From positions 1,663,001 through 1,727,000 of the forward strand of contig JALDNG010000049.1 in NCBI GenBank assembly GCA_024349245.1: DNA of 64,000 nt, given 5' to 3'. Source of the DNA: Neodontobutis hainanensis. Lineage: Eukaryota > Chordata > Actinopteri > Gobiiformes > Odontobutidae. This document shows, in pieces, positions 1 to 13,374 of the stretch (position 1 is the stretch's first letter; every line of letters starts with the position of its first letter). The notes under the pieces are model-generated. The model was not told the DNA's origin and searched no databases. It was given only the letters and a program-made list of their open reading frames with translations. A program made the translations under genes and the position numbers.

Positions 1-3000
1 ACATCCTTGACAAAAGGTCACCCACAGTCCTTTAACTTTGGTTGCACTGCTGTAAAGGAATGCTGGGAGCTGGGAATGTGTCTGGATGGGAAGTAAAGCA
101 GGAAGACATACAGTATAGCATGGCTTTTCTGGGTACACACAGCTTCAGCCTAACACAAACACACACAGCCTAAACATCCTGCAGCTGCATGGAGCATATG
201 AAATCCATCTTTACACACACCAAAGATCAGCTTTATTTCATAATCACGTTTATGCAGTATTGGCATTTATCAACATTCATTGTTTCTTTAGGCGAATATA
301 GAGGCTTACATTGATTTCCTGAAAGCCGGGAAGTGCTATTTCTACCCACAATGCATGCCTTTGTCTTTTAATGCCGATAGCCTTGATTCTTATCATGCGC
401 TGCCCTACTATCAACATCCTCTTGCCTGCAAAAAACACACATATAGGGATGCACAATAGTTATCTAATATATAATGAGGCATTTTTTTAATTGGCCCGAT
501 AATTAAATTTAATACAATAAGTAGTTACAATATTACTGGGCTCTAGACTGTGACTAAAAACAAGTTTTAAAAGTGCTGTAGGAAAGCACGGTTAGTATAT
601 GGCCCAGTCAAAACTACACTGAGTGATGTCTGTGTTATTGAGTGGAAATGCTCTGTGGCAAAAGTGTTCAGCCTGGTTGTGCTGCGGCACTGCTGCTTCC
701 TCCACTCTCTCTCTCGCGCCACCATCCTCCCTCTCAACTACACAAACCAACATGCGGCTCATTAGCAACGTTTAGCGAAGTGTGAGCCGCGTCGTCACAG
801 AAACCGACGGATAGCCTAACTGTGAATTTACAGTAACCTTCACACTGTGCCAACTTCCAGCCGCAGACAGAGAGGTCGAGGGCTGTAGCTTTTAGAGGAT
901 GTTCAGAGGTACAGCGTTAATAAGACAATTAGCATCACTGAACATAAAGACAATCTAAATACAGCCCATAAGATAATGACCAACTTGTGTTAATGCCCTC
1001 CGCAGATGAAAATAGCAACAAATAAATTTTCTGCAGTTATCACATAAAAATAATAAAATAATTAGTAGAATAATGGTAAACTCCATGGTCTCTCTGTTAT
1101 AGTCTGTAACACCCGTCCAACACAAGGTGCATCTCTCACACACATACATCTAGAATTATCTGAAAAAATATTATATAAAAATGAATAATCTGGAAACTAA
1201 TGTGCAGTTTAATACAAAAGAGGAAAACAAGGCCCACACAATAACATGAGACACTTCCTGTCAAACATCTTGGCAAACTCTCTTTTCCGGTTTCAGAGTT
1301 TTTCTCATATATTAAGTAAAAGTTGCTGTTACACCACCTAAACATAGAGAAAATGGCTCTTTCTGCTTGGTTTAATCCTTCAGCTCTGTGATCTCAACAA
1401 AGCAAATATCATAAATACAAGGCAGACACTACTAAAGACAAGTACTAAAAATATACTTTAGAGATTCTGGATGGGAAACGGTTTGCGCTTACAACAATTT
1501 AGGACCAATTGACTGTTGAGTGACAAACGTCTCTGTAATGACATTTATGAACGCAAACACACCTTCTATGCAAACTGTGCCAACAGTAAACAGGGTAACT
1601 TTTAACTCAAACACAGGATTTACCCTACCCTTTTCTATGTCAAATTTAGGGTATTACAAGTCTTCACTCTTTGGGCAAGGTCACATTTTATTATCTATTC
1701 AGCTGAGGTTTGTTGTGAATATAACTAGCTTTAAAGAACAACAATTTCAAACACATAATACATTGTTTGGCCAAAGCTCTTTGTGTGTGTTGTTTTTAAG
1801 TGCATTTTACTCAGAGTGATACTGGCCTTAAAATGTCAACAGTGCAGCTACTGGGCGTTGCCGAGTTACCAAACACACAACACCACACAGAATGTGATAT
1901 CCATTTATGTTGTTGCACCATGCAGTAAATCATTCACACCGAATTGAGAGCAGTAGATGGCTCCAAATGAAGCCGAAAGAAAGCTGAAATATGATTACGT
2001 GGGGAAGATGGTGATTATCAAACCACAAGGGCATCAGTGCCAGGCCGGGCACACTGTTCAGCAGTACCCATTAGAGCTCTCTGCACTCATCGGAGAACCA
2101 TTAGTGACAACTTCTTTTAACTTCCCAGACCACCCAGCTCTAAGAAGCTATGACAAATAGATTTAAAGAGAAATCGACCGTTTCCCTTTCTGATCCCTTT
2201 TCCTGCCAAAATAAGGGCAGCAATGTGCCTGCCAGGTCCAGCCATGACAAAAAAAAAGTATTGTCTCCCTGGTTTTACATCCAGAGAACAAAGGGTCAGC
2301 AGCATATAACAGGATCAGTCAGTCAGACATTCAGTGCTCTCTAACATGATTATAGTGACCCAACTCGGGGTGTTAATTAATGCTGCTATGGCTAAAAAAA
2401 CCCAAAGAGACGGGCCTTTTGTTACAAAGGCTTTTTGTGTGTTCCTTAAGGCTGCACACTTGTTTTTACTTACTACACACCATTGCACTTTGTGGTGACA
2501 ATAACACCTCAAATAGTCCAATAGATCTTGAAATAAATCGAGTTAAACCTTCATTGTTTCAAAGAAAATTTGAAAACGAATAATAACACGAGCATAAAGT
2601 TACTGTGGTGTAAACATTGCTATAATGCAGACATAAACAGTTGCTAAGCTCAAAATAGTGACACCAGGAGTTAACAGCTCACACCTGTTGATGGCTCAGC
2701 AATGACTTAAAATGTAATAGGTTCTGTTTTATTTGCTTCAAACAAAAGCTCGTGGACAAATGTTGGCACATTTTCGTCAGTAACAAGATCAAGTCAACAG
2801 CTTTAGTATAAGCTTAATGGATGCTTTTAAAAAGGCACCCACATTTGCCTCCAGGTCAACCTGAACAAATGGCCGCAGTATTTAAAAGAACGTATGTTGT
2901 TTTAAACGCAATAACTAAAGAAACTATTTGAAACATGTTGTAATTTGCTATGTTATAGTATAACTGATAAACACTAGTCTGTATCACATATATACAATAC

Positions 3001-3229
3001 TGTGTATTAGTTAGCTTCAAATGGTACAACCCACAGTAAACAAGAGCAGCATTCCCTTAACTGAGTGGGCAAAGAGCCGACATTTTAGGAATAGTTTCTG
3101 CTTACAATTAAACGTCTCAAAAGTTTCCTATTGACGTTTAAACATTATTAGAGCAAATAATACAACACGAAAACATTCATATTATATTTTAACACGGATA
3201 AAAGGCATTCCTTGGACAGTTTCGCTCAC
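1..3229. other. Probable cyth1 intron 1, with a CpG-rich patch at 690-870
   Basis: No family coding exon was recognised on either strand. If the cyth1 call is right, this is the 5' part of its first intron. A patch at about 690-870 is richer in CpG than the rest (GCGCC, GCGAAG, CCGCGTCGTC, CCGACGG) and could be another promoter or first exon. The rest is AT-rich with short open frames that look random. Confidence 0.4.
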
Positions 3230-3257
3230 CTATACCGTCTTCCGATTTTAGCACCAT
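3230..3257 (-). CDS. cyth1: First coding exon of a cytohesin (probable cyth1), partial gene
   Basis: On the minus strand an ATG at 3257-3255 opens nine codons (MVLKSEDGI) plus one base, followed at 3229 by a good donor (AG|GTGAGC). Cytohesins are Sec7-domain exchange factors for Arf GTPases that are recruited to membranes by a PH domain. Their first coding exon is very short, and a MVLKSEDG-type start joining V-P-S-D-L-T is, from memory, an alternative cytohesin-1 N-terminus. The phase-1 end here fits a valine codon completed by the next exon. In human the gene directly downstream of USP36 on the same strand is CYTH1, exactly the relation seen here. The remaining exons lie left of position 1, so the coiled coil, Sec7 and PH domains cannot be checked. 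Assignment rests on nine residues, the splice phase and synteny. Confidence 0.6.
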
Positions 3258-3600
3258 GCTGCCTTTTCCTCGTAGTCCCGACTTCCAGAAGTTTCAAAAC
3301 GACCGAACAGAAATGCCAGAACACCGATTTAAAAGAAATGTGCAACTTTTACGACTTATTACGGTCGAGTGAACAAATTTCCTGTGCAATGATTCCTCGG
3401 TATACGTAGGGTGACTGTGTCGACAGCTCAAGGGAGTGGTTAGAAGGACTTTTACCAGCCAATCTTTCTTTTACCAAAGTCAAGTCAGCCATACTATCAA
3501 TAATGTGCTTCCGGTAGGCGCTTTCAAGACAAAAGCTTCCATTGATAAAGTCGCGAAAAGCACAAAAATAAAGCAATGACGGGAAATGTTAATAACTGTG
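3258..3600 (-). promoter_or_regulatory. Probable 5' UTR and promoter of cyth1
   Basis: The sequence just upstream (minus strand) of the cyth1 start has more CpG dinucleotides than its surroundings (around 3260-3310, 3360-3425 and 3505-3560) and no TATA box at an obvious distance. The transcription start cannot be fixed from sequence alone. Confidence 0.3.
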
Positions 3601-6600
3601 TTTAAACCAAACACAAGCTGCATCGCTGTGTATACATTTTGATGCATAATTAATTAATAGTACTTAGTAATTGGGGCTAAAATAAATTGTAATGCTATTC
3701 TATCCATAGCTCTAAACAGAAAAGAGCAAAAACATAGAGGAATATTATTCCAACTACGTAATATCTATGGTAACTTTCTGTTACAGCTACAGTTAGAATA
3801 ATATGCATTTCGGATGAAAGCGTACACAGTTCCTGTTTTGATCTCTTCTTTGCGAGTTGACAAATGGCCCAGATGACGCGTTTGCCGCTTAGGTTGGGTT
3901 TAACAAACCCAGTTGCCACACACACAAAGCTACTTGGGCACAGAAGTGGGGGCAGGGTGAGTGACTGACACATGGGCTAGACGAGTTCACTAAACAGATG
4001 ATGAAGAATATTGCTCTGCTTCTATCTCAAACAATCTAAATTAAAAGCTTAATGTTGGAGATTTTGCACCTGTTGAATCATTAAACCTAAGCATATTGTC
4101 ACTTTTACACTGTACTAATTCACAAGACCTGATAAAATTGCAGCACCATTTTTGATGGAGCTGGCTTAACACCCAATTTGGTATTTTTCTATCTTATAAG
4201 ATATGGTCTAGCATGCTTGTTGTCAAGACTTGTCTCTACCTGTAGACACTGGGGTAGAGCAGGAATGTTACTTTGACGTCCAATGAAAAGTAAGCTGAAT
4301 GTCTCCTCTCTTTTTTCAGTGAGGAACAATCATGAAACTATTGTCCATCTTGGCTCTCTTTAGTGACCCATCAAGTCCCTTCTTTGAGGCTGAAAAGGAC
4401 TACAGTTTGCATGCCTACTTAAAATTCGAGTGTAGCTTTGAATGCTTCTGTTGTGTTCCTCGGTCAATAACACTGGACACTGTGAGCCTCGCTCACCAGG
4501 AAAGATTCAATACACTCTTGGCTTTAGCTCTTCCCAAAAGAAATGTCAAAGAAATGACTGTCATTTGCAAGTCCATATATGGATCTATTATAGGCCTGCA
4601 ATACTAAATAACTAACAAAATAAATGATCATCTACACGTATTCACTCTGTCATTGTTTAAAGGGATTCTTGTTTAGCTGATTCTGCAGAAACCCAATTAG
4701 CTCTTCCACTTATAGCCTACATAATGTGTATGGGCTAAAGTACAAAAGTTGCAGAAATGTCTACAACAAGGTATTAAAAAGGATAAGGACTTTGTCACAT
4801 TCTCTTAAGCTTATCTGTAATTGTTGCCTGTAATGTAGGGCATACAGGGCCTGCTTTGTCAACAGTGAAGCCCATCAAATGCAGCTAAAGAGGATAATTC
4901 TTCATAAGCCAAAAGTATCTCACTAACTCCAGGGAGCACTTGTAAAGAACACAAGCCTCAGTGGTATTGTTTGTGAAATGGTAGTATTAGTGTAGTATGT
5001 TAACTACTGTGATTACTGCAGTGTCATTGTGGAATATCTAATCCTCAAATATGATCCTGGATCTCGAGTTAGGATAGATGACACCATGAGCCAAAGACTT
5101 GCATCTGCTTTTCAGTAAAAAAAAATATAAATACTACTTTTAATCCACAATATGTAGGATGAACTAGATTTTTGACAGACATAGCCAGACAAGTTAATTT
5201 GACATTATCCAATAATTGTAAGATTATTTGCAGGAATTAGTTCAGGAGACAATAATGTGAGGATGTGCACATTGGACTAAAGAGGCACAAAGTGACTCCT
5301 GTTGATGGCATGCTTAAAATAAAAGTTTAGAGCAAATAATAATAATACTAATACTAATACTAATATTTTTTTACTGTTTTACCTATTGCCTGTTCAAGGT
5401 GTCACAAAATGAATGCAATATTCCCAGAAAAAAAAAACAATTGTAAATGGGTGTTTTTGCTCACTTATGTTCAAACACCAGACAAGGTACCATTATGATT
5501 ACTTGACTGCATTCTTTAGCATTAGCTACGGCTGGTTTATTGCTCCATGCATGAGTCATTGGAGGAAAGGGTTTGAAAAGACCAGCTTTTATTCAACAGG
5601 TGCAGTCAGAGGTAATAAGCCCTTTGGATGTATCCATCCTATAATTTTCCTAAGTTAGATGGAATATAGATCTGAATGAATAATTACTGAGATGAGTCAT
5701 CTTATACAAATTTATCATACCTTATTTAGCACCCACTTTGCTGTTGCATGGGAGAAAAATATGTTTGACAAGCAACTAATTGTGAAGTAGTTCAACAAAC
5801 ACAAATAACATATTATTAGACTTTATCTCATTGTTTGTGTGAAATACAAAGCAAATGTTTTTATCTTAAACAGTGGAGAAGAAATGCTTAACCCAATGCA
5901 ATATAGCATTATGTAATTGAGAGCAGATGTTACTGGCATTTACAGACACAAGGACAGTTGCTGTCAAGAGTTCCAGGACAAATGTGTGAACTGCAGAGTG
6001 CTCCTGATGAAGTACGACAGCTGAGAACTTGTCTGTCTAGGACAAGTCACTTTTCCTCAGGCATTTTGGATTGCATACATTCCTGCAGTTCACATTGTCA
6101 TAACAACTCACTTCCTTAGCAGAACACAAGCTTACAAAGCAATTGTTCATCTGTCATTAAGTATGCAAGAGACTCACTAATAAACACATTTAAAGTGATA
6201 TACTGTGGTTTAATACATTATTTACACATTAAATATATTTTCTCAACATAGAAAACGCTCATGTCAAAGCCGTTTCATCCCATAGCTTTTTGTCAAGATT
6301 AAATGCAGCCAAAAATCTTATTTGGCTTACACAACTGCAAAGACACAGCAGCCTGCATTTACAATCCCACACAACACATTTAGAAGGAGCTCACTGGCAG
6401 ACTGAGCCTGGTTGAGCGTCAAAACCACATCTAAACAGTGCATTAACAGTGAATAATGGTCCTCACTGTAGGTTACAGTCAATGTAACATAAGCTCAATT
6501 ATAATTTAATGGCTACATTTCTTTTTACATTAATCTCTGAAGGCAGTATGTAAGAATAGCAAGTATTCTTTTAGAGGTTAGACACAGTTGGTGTAATTAC

Positions 6601-7826
6601 ATAGAACCATCACTGTCTGCAGTACTCTTACAAAGAGCTAATTTAGCAAACACTCAGTGGCTGACTGAAACACTGTTCTCTCATTGTCTTCAGAAGCCCT
6701 CAGAGCCCAAATGAGCAATTTTACACATCTGCTTCAAGGAACAGCTTGTATAATCACCAGGGCTACTATGATGTATCAGGTGCTGGAATGTCTGACAGTC
6801 TAACAGTGTTTGTTTTCTGAGGCATGATGATTCACATTTATGTTTTTACTGTAACATTTACACAGCTAGAGCCATACAACTGAAAACACTGATTTTAGTG
6901 AAATATCTATTTTTACAATTCACATCTATTATAAAATACTGTGCACAACTTAAGAAATGTCCAAATTATGTAGTACATCCCCATTAAGAGGCCTAATAGT
7001 CATGTTAGCGTCATAAAAACTCATGTCAAACAGCACGTAGCTAATTCTTAAGAGATTGATTTATGAGTGCAGACAGTCTAATATCAACTTGTTTGGTGAA
7101 TCACACATGAATCATTGTATGAGTCAAGATAAAAAAATAAAAAAATAAAATCTAGGAGCACAATGCCTAATCACTTTAATCACCACTGAGGGTATTTACC
7201 GCATTATCCAGAGATACATTTTGTAATTACAGTTAATGTGCAAAGGAACCTGCAGGAGGTGAAAGCTGAAGGATTCCCAAGGGGAAGCTTGAACTCAAAT
7301 ACATGAGTGCTATTTTGTTGCCATGACAAATTTATCCAATTATTCAATCACCACATTTTCCTTTGTAATTCCATGTCTGTCATTTTTTTTCTTTTTTTAT
7401 TTCAGCCCAGTGCTGATTCAAGAATTTTCAAAACACTGAGACAGCATTGCTTCCCCTTTGCGTCACATTTAGTCAGCTGATTTACCACAACCCATGTAAA
7501 TCTGCTTCAGTCGTGTCAACACAGCCTGGGAACACAGTGTCAGCCCTAGTGCGAAAAGCTCACTCTCCTTTGCAGTTGCAACACTTAACATCCAAATACA
7601 ACCTTATCACTATATCTACTGTACATCCTGATCCTAATACCAGAGTGTAGTGGACAGTGAGAATACAACACTCCTGTATCTAAGCCAGCTCCAGTCCATC
7701 TGGGAGCTGTTTATCCAGGTTAAGAGGGTGATCTGCATTAAACACAGCTTTGCTAACCCTGATAATAAGGACACAGGCATTGACAACAACAGCAAATGAA
7801 TTTCAGAACAGAAGATACAAAAAAAA

Positions 7827-7848
7827 ATATATATATATATATATATAT
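7827..7848. repeat. AT microsatellite
   Basis: Pure AT dinucleotides following an A-run. Confidence 0.9.
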
Positions 7849-10800
7849 GCATTATAATAGATCAAAGTGTGAAAAGCTGGAGCCAAAGCAGAGCATAATT
7901 TTCACCAAATGCTTTTTTTATGCAATATGTATATTATTTAATCTCTGAATATGCCAGTGGTTACAATAAAGTACTTGTACATCAACAGGTTATTATATAT
8001 ATATAAAAAAAAACACTAGTCATTATGGAACACTTCCTCAATATTGCAGCTCTATGAAATGAAATGCCTACTATACACATAATTTGTAATGAGGCTCCAT
8101 AAATCTTTGCACATGATACCTGGAGTTTGCTGAGCCGGCTTTACCACTGGACACAAGAACGTCTGAAGGCTGGACACACAAAGTTCACTCACAGTCCCCA
8201 TAGCTCCGTTGGGTGGCGCATACAAATGGTTTAGTGACGTTAATTTAAATGTATGATAGAAAGTCTTAAGAGAAGAGGGTAAAGGCTAAGGATCCCTGTT
8301 GCTGTGAAGGCAGAGTCACTCAAAGATGTTTTGTTCCCAGATAGACTCCTGGTTCTGCAGCGTGTCACTCTGCTCGCCCCTAATCCCCAGAGAGGTGAAT
8401 GCAGCGCTCCTATCTGTCACACTTTCCCTTTAGCCAGGATTCGAATGTGACACTTGCTTGGACTAAGAATTGACTTCTGCTTTCATCTTGTTCCTCTTCC
8501 TGGTGTCTCATCCTCCCGCTATCCTCCTCTGTCTGCCCTCTCTCTTTCTCACTCTCTCCCACTGCACTCTCTTGCTGCTACTTTACATACTCATTCAGCA
8601 GATATTCCTAGACTGCAAACACAGAAAAACAAGAGTGAATACACCATCATCTATTTGTATAAGTCCAAGTAATGACCCAAACATTTACTGACTGATTAAC
8701 ATTATACTGAATCACGACTTCTTGTGAGGTGTATATTTCCTGTTTTTAGCTATAGTTTGAACCTACATTGTCAAAATCCAGTGTTTAAATAATGTTTATA
8801 CTCTCTCTGCCCTCTGTACCATATTTGTGTCAGTCCTGACTTTTTCTAAAGGGCTATTATTATAGTTCCCTAATAAGCATCACACACATGCTGCATTTTA
8901 TAAGGCCATGTCAGTAGATCTGGCCCCTCACTGCACACTGTGTGAAAAGCACAGAGGAAGTTTCAAGAAACATCGGGGAAGTTTAAAATGCTGCAGCTGC
9001 ACATCAGCAAAGGGAGTGGCATGGGAGGAAGTCAGCAAAATATTTGTGTTCTCCTTTTAAATTGTGTATCTGTAACCTACCTCTGGACTTTCTAAAAAAT
9101 ATTGAGTCAAACGTGTAAGCAAGAGGATGGATAAAAAGAGAGCTCTGGACATAAAACCTGTGTTCATGTTTAGGCTTCTTACAGAAATGAACACTCAAGG
9201 TGTTGTGCAAACACGCCATCCAGCGGGCACAGCTTGTAACTACAATTTTTGGTCCAGTTATAGGAAGGGGGAGCAACACAGTTTAATAACAAGGATAAGA
9301 GCAAATATGCATAGAGAGACAAGCCATATATATGAGCTCTTCAACCTAGTGGGATGTATTTAACACATGACCACGTGATAGTGTTGTGGGTGGAACTTCT
9401 AAATAGCAACCCAATGTCTGCATCAGTGCAGAACAACAGAACAAGCTCTGCAGGTACGAGACAACACTGAACTTACTTCACAAAAGGCTAAATATAGATG
9501 GAACTGACAGGGGTAACTGCCCACTACTTTTCATTTGATTTATTTCCAAGGCATTTCTTATTTTAGCTCCCTTTGTTATTAGTGTTCTTGAACCAGCCTA
9601 AGAAAAGCATTTGCACATTTCAGTCTCTAAACTAGAGCAGCATAAATTAAGCAGCTCTAAAACAGTTTATCTTATCTCTTTCATCTCACTTTCACAAAGA
9701 AAAAATAGACATGGCTATTTATTGATATTCTGCATTTGCTTTCACTAGTAATTTCAAGTGAAGCTTTAAATGTTTTAAAGTATTAGCAGACCTGTCAGGA
9801 AGAGTGACAGAGGACAGAAGCAAACCTACATTGACAGTCAAAGTCTTATCACGCCCATTGAAAGTAATAAGGAGGGGGTCAAACAGACTTCAGAAAGAGA
9901 CAACACCCATACCCACAGAAACCACCCTTGCCATGCAGTTTCCTTTGTGTGCACACTTAATATATGTAAAGAGAAATATAGCCATGGGGACAGCTGCAGG
10001 TGCATGACAAAAAAAAGAGAACACAAAAATATTCTGACACCATGCAGCTCAAAGCTTTTGACGTGGATCTTGAAACAGAACCGCACCCATTTCATCCCAA
10101 GATTAACAATTTAGGGCAACAGCATCTAGCAACATCTCTCAAAAAGAGAGAAAAAATGTGCTGTCCTAAATTTTATAAAATGATAATGTGTAAATGCATG
10201 AATGTTGACTTGCACACAAAAAATGATGCCTTAAAATTGTATTGTAAATAGGAGCAAATAAGTTAGTTTGTAAAGTGTAGTGTGCAAGTCAAGTCTGAAC
10301 AGCTAACCCCCACGGTCCCATGTGCTGAAAAATAGCTGCGTGCACTGACATTATAAGGCATTCATTTGAAGAAGGTGTCAGGGAGAGAGTGTGTGTTCTA
10401 GGAGCTTCAGCTGTGAAGTCCCTCCTTTTTATGCATCACACTTCCACACTTTATTATAAAACCAGACAAAATCTTCCCAGTAAGTCTTTAAGTGTCTGGA
10501 TGGCCACAGTGCTTTAACCATTATGATGTATTAAAATCTCATTATTACACAAATTGTATTTTTACAGGAATTACATGTTCTCCTACTTCTGACAGTCTTG
10601 AAATGAGGGCATTTCTATTTTGAGAGGCATTAAGCTGACAAAAAACTAAACTGTTAAATAATTGAGACAAAGCCTCTGTCGTAGTCCAAGCTGAGGAACC
10701 CTGGAACTAAACCATCACAGTCTTCATATATATTATGTGAGAACACTAGATTATCTGTAAACATGACTAGGCATTTCAGAAATGAGGGCTGTTATGAAGC

Positions 10801-11199
10801 ATTTCTAGCATAAATAACCTAGTTGTGTAGTTACTGCTACAAGATGAGAGTATGGGCTACTGCTTCTGATTTAGACTTACAATTTGCACAGGCTTTGGCA
10901 AAATTTTATGCAGTGTATAGTTAACAATTCATATTCTAGACTATAAAGTATAAGGCCACCTGTTAATAAGATGAAACTCTCGCCTAATCGCCTACATAAA
11001 GGTTTAACAGTTTAAAGACATACAGCCTACAGAGTAGATAGCCTACACTTTATAGACATTGGTTTGGAAAGGCTACAAACACATCTATGCTTCAGAGCTA
11101 TAACACTCACACTCGTGCACACACGCTGCTGTAGTGATCATTAGAAAAAACAAAAAAAGCAAACATGTAATCGCTGCGAGAGTAGTCTGACCAACCGTA

Positions 11200-11460
11200 A
11201 GTATTCCCTTGCATCCTAACGGTCCAGACCTTCTCCCTTTTCTACTCTCCTTTTCGTCGCCTTTCAGTGTCCGCCTGGCTCTGGGCTCTACCCACTGGAC
11301 ACACTCCGCCTGGGTAAAAAGGCTGACTGCTATGAAGAGTTGCCAGTTCTCGCTGCGGCTGTTAGCTGTCGCTCAGCCCCTAACGTGATGTATGTTTGTC
11401 CGCTGCGCTTCACTCCAGAGTCAACGCACCTCAAGCCCCGCCCATCGACGCACGACGTAA
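11200..11460. promoter_or_regulatory. CpG-rich GC-box segment, candidate promoter
   Basis: This segment stands out from its AT-rich surroundings by dense CpGs (for example at 11,250-11,260, 11,350-11,370 and 11,435-11,465) and a CCCCGCCC GC box at about 11,435. It lies roughly 240 bases beyond the usp36 polyadenylation signal, upstream of cyth1 on the same strand. It may be a more distal cyth1 promoter. No matching coding first exon was found in it. Confidence 0.35.
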
Positions 11461-11689
11461 CGCGGTAACTTCTGAAACTGAGACTTCTTCTAAAATGCTT
11501 TGGAAATTACGTCTTTGGCTGTTGTTTTTAAGAGTCAGAGATTGAAAAAACAAATTTAACCATAAACCACATTCATAATAAATAACGTGCCTAATGCAAT
11601 GAACTTGAATTTCTTTAGGACTACAAAATAAATACACAGTTCAAAGCCTCTATTACATATAGAGCATTAAATAAAACACACAGCCATCT

Positions 11690-13374
11690 CAATAAAGTCA
11701 CAACTTTATTGCACCTTAATAGTCAACTATTGTGTGGTAAGAGGCACTTTCACTATGAAAGCTCTCTTCCCTGGTCAAAAAAATGTGGTGCAAAATATTG
11801 AACCATCAATGCAAATACCAGTCCTACTGGATAATGTTACTGTCTGAATTAGAGAGCCACAACTTGCATCTAAAACACATCTTATGAGATAGACGGTGTC
11901 CAATCTAATTCTGTACAAAGTAGTGACACAGGGAGTCTTTTATTTCCTATACACAAATGACCATACGCAGATAAATTCTCAAATGAAACACCTGTGTCTT
12001 CTTTTTAATGACAGCTATAACGTTAAATCCTATAGTTCTTAAAAGCCAATTCAAGGCAACATCCCAAGAATGGAAGAAATGCATGGACAAGCCTTTTGAT
12101 GGAAACACAGGTGTCACAGGATGAACTGTACGGTGTTCTACACAAAGCATTTATATTATTGTGACATTTAATTCTCTATGCATCTGTGCTAAGACTGGTG
12201 CAAGATGATCTGTTGCTTCCCACACTCCAAGTACTTGTATAAAACAGTTTCTACAGGATTTACAAGATGCAAGAACATCCAATTTTTAACAGTAAAAGAT
12301 CAGGGTATAGTACAGGATAGTTGGTTCCTGAGTCTTTACCCAGTTTTTAAGTGACTAGCAAGACCATCAGAAAATTGCATAGAGATATAAATTACATCGG
12401 GGGAAATAAATTATTACTATTTCACAATACATTCTAACACTGTGCATCAAGTTTAAAATGAAACCCTTTTATTCCAGTAGATTAGTAAAGAACAGTTTGT
12501 GTGATGTTTATTACAAAAATGGTCAAGTCAAACCTTCAGATAGTAGAATGTTGGATTGGTGGATATGAGCTACACAGTATAATAGCTGCACCGTTTTACT
12601 GCTCCCCTTTAAGTTCCAATAACCTCGCCATCTCCTTTTTTCATATAAAATGCACTTTGGACTGTCACAGAAATTAATTATGTCTGTGGTCAAACTCCTA
12701 CATCTAAAATTAACTTAATTTATGTTAAAACAAAGATGTGGTATATAACCAATAAAAGAAAAAAAAAAAATACATTAAACTTTATGTTGGCAACTTTAAA
12801 GTCTTGAGTTCGCCAACAGCATGCAGGCAAAACTTGGTCCTTTAAAATGAACCACATTGCAGACACTACAGTACAAACAAAATAAACTGAACAAAAATGA
12901 CAAAAATATAAAGAAAACAAAGCAAAAATCTTAAGAATATATAATTTTATACCTTTATATTTTGGTATTGGATAATTTCAAAAGGATTAAAAGGTCACTT
13001 CCTAAACATCTAAACTGCAGAGCCCTTAAGACTGCATAAGCAGCAAAATGTGCTGAGATTGTGAACAATTTTCAGTACAGGACAACCTAAATGTCACTTT
13101 CACTTCCCCAAATTTAGCAAACTAGATTTAATTTGCTAGCATTGAGACAAATGACCAATATCAAATTCACGAGAGAGAGGTGCTTTGCCATTTAGTCCAC
13201 ACAGAAAGGTTAGTTTGATAACATAATATTCCATATTGGGTGGCCAGAATGACAAGAAACTGTCATTGATACTCTTTTCTCGCAAATGTGGAAGTAAATT
13301 GAACACAAAAACCGTAAAAAGTAAACATGTGCCTGTATAAGGTATAGATGTCTCCCTGTCCAGACAGTATAAAC
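11690..13374 (-). other. usp36: usp36 3' untranslated region with polyadenylation signal
   Basis: Downstream of the stop (TGA, 13377-13375) the first convincing minus-strand signal is AATAAA at 11710-11705. This gives a 3' UTR of about 1.7 kb. It is AU-rich and no coding exon is apparent. Nearer AATAAA-like words exist, so shorter forms are possible. Confidence 0.5.

Larger units (their letters stand above)
3601..11690. other. Intergenic interval between cyth1 and the usp36 3' end
   Basis: About 8 kb with no coding exon I could support. It holds a pure AT dinucleotide run at 7827-7848, a trinucleotide-like (AATACT) run at about 5338-5366, and A- or T-rich stretches. Open frames of 60-90 codons occur on both strands but show no family similarity, splice context or codon signature. 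Confidence 0.5.

Noticed and set aside
690..870. Possible coding first exon (minus-strand ATGGTGGCGCGAGAG...)
   Set aside because: The reading does not match any cytohesin start or other family I know, and no clear donor closes it in a sensible phase.
4332..4607. 91-codon plus-strand open frame with a hydrophobic start resembling a signal peptide
   Set aside because: No family similarity, no convincing promoter or splice context, AT-rich random-looking codons.
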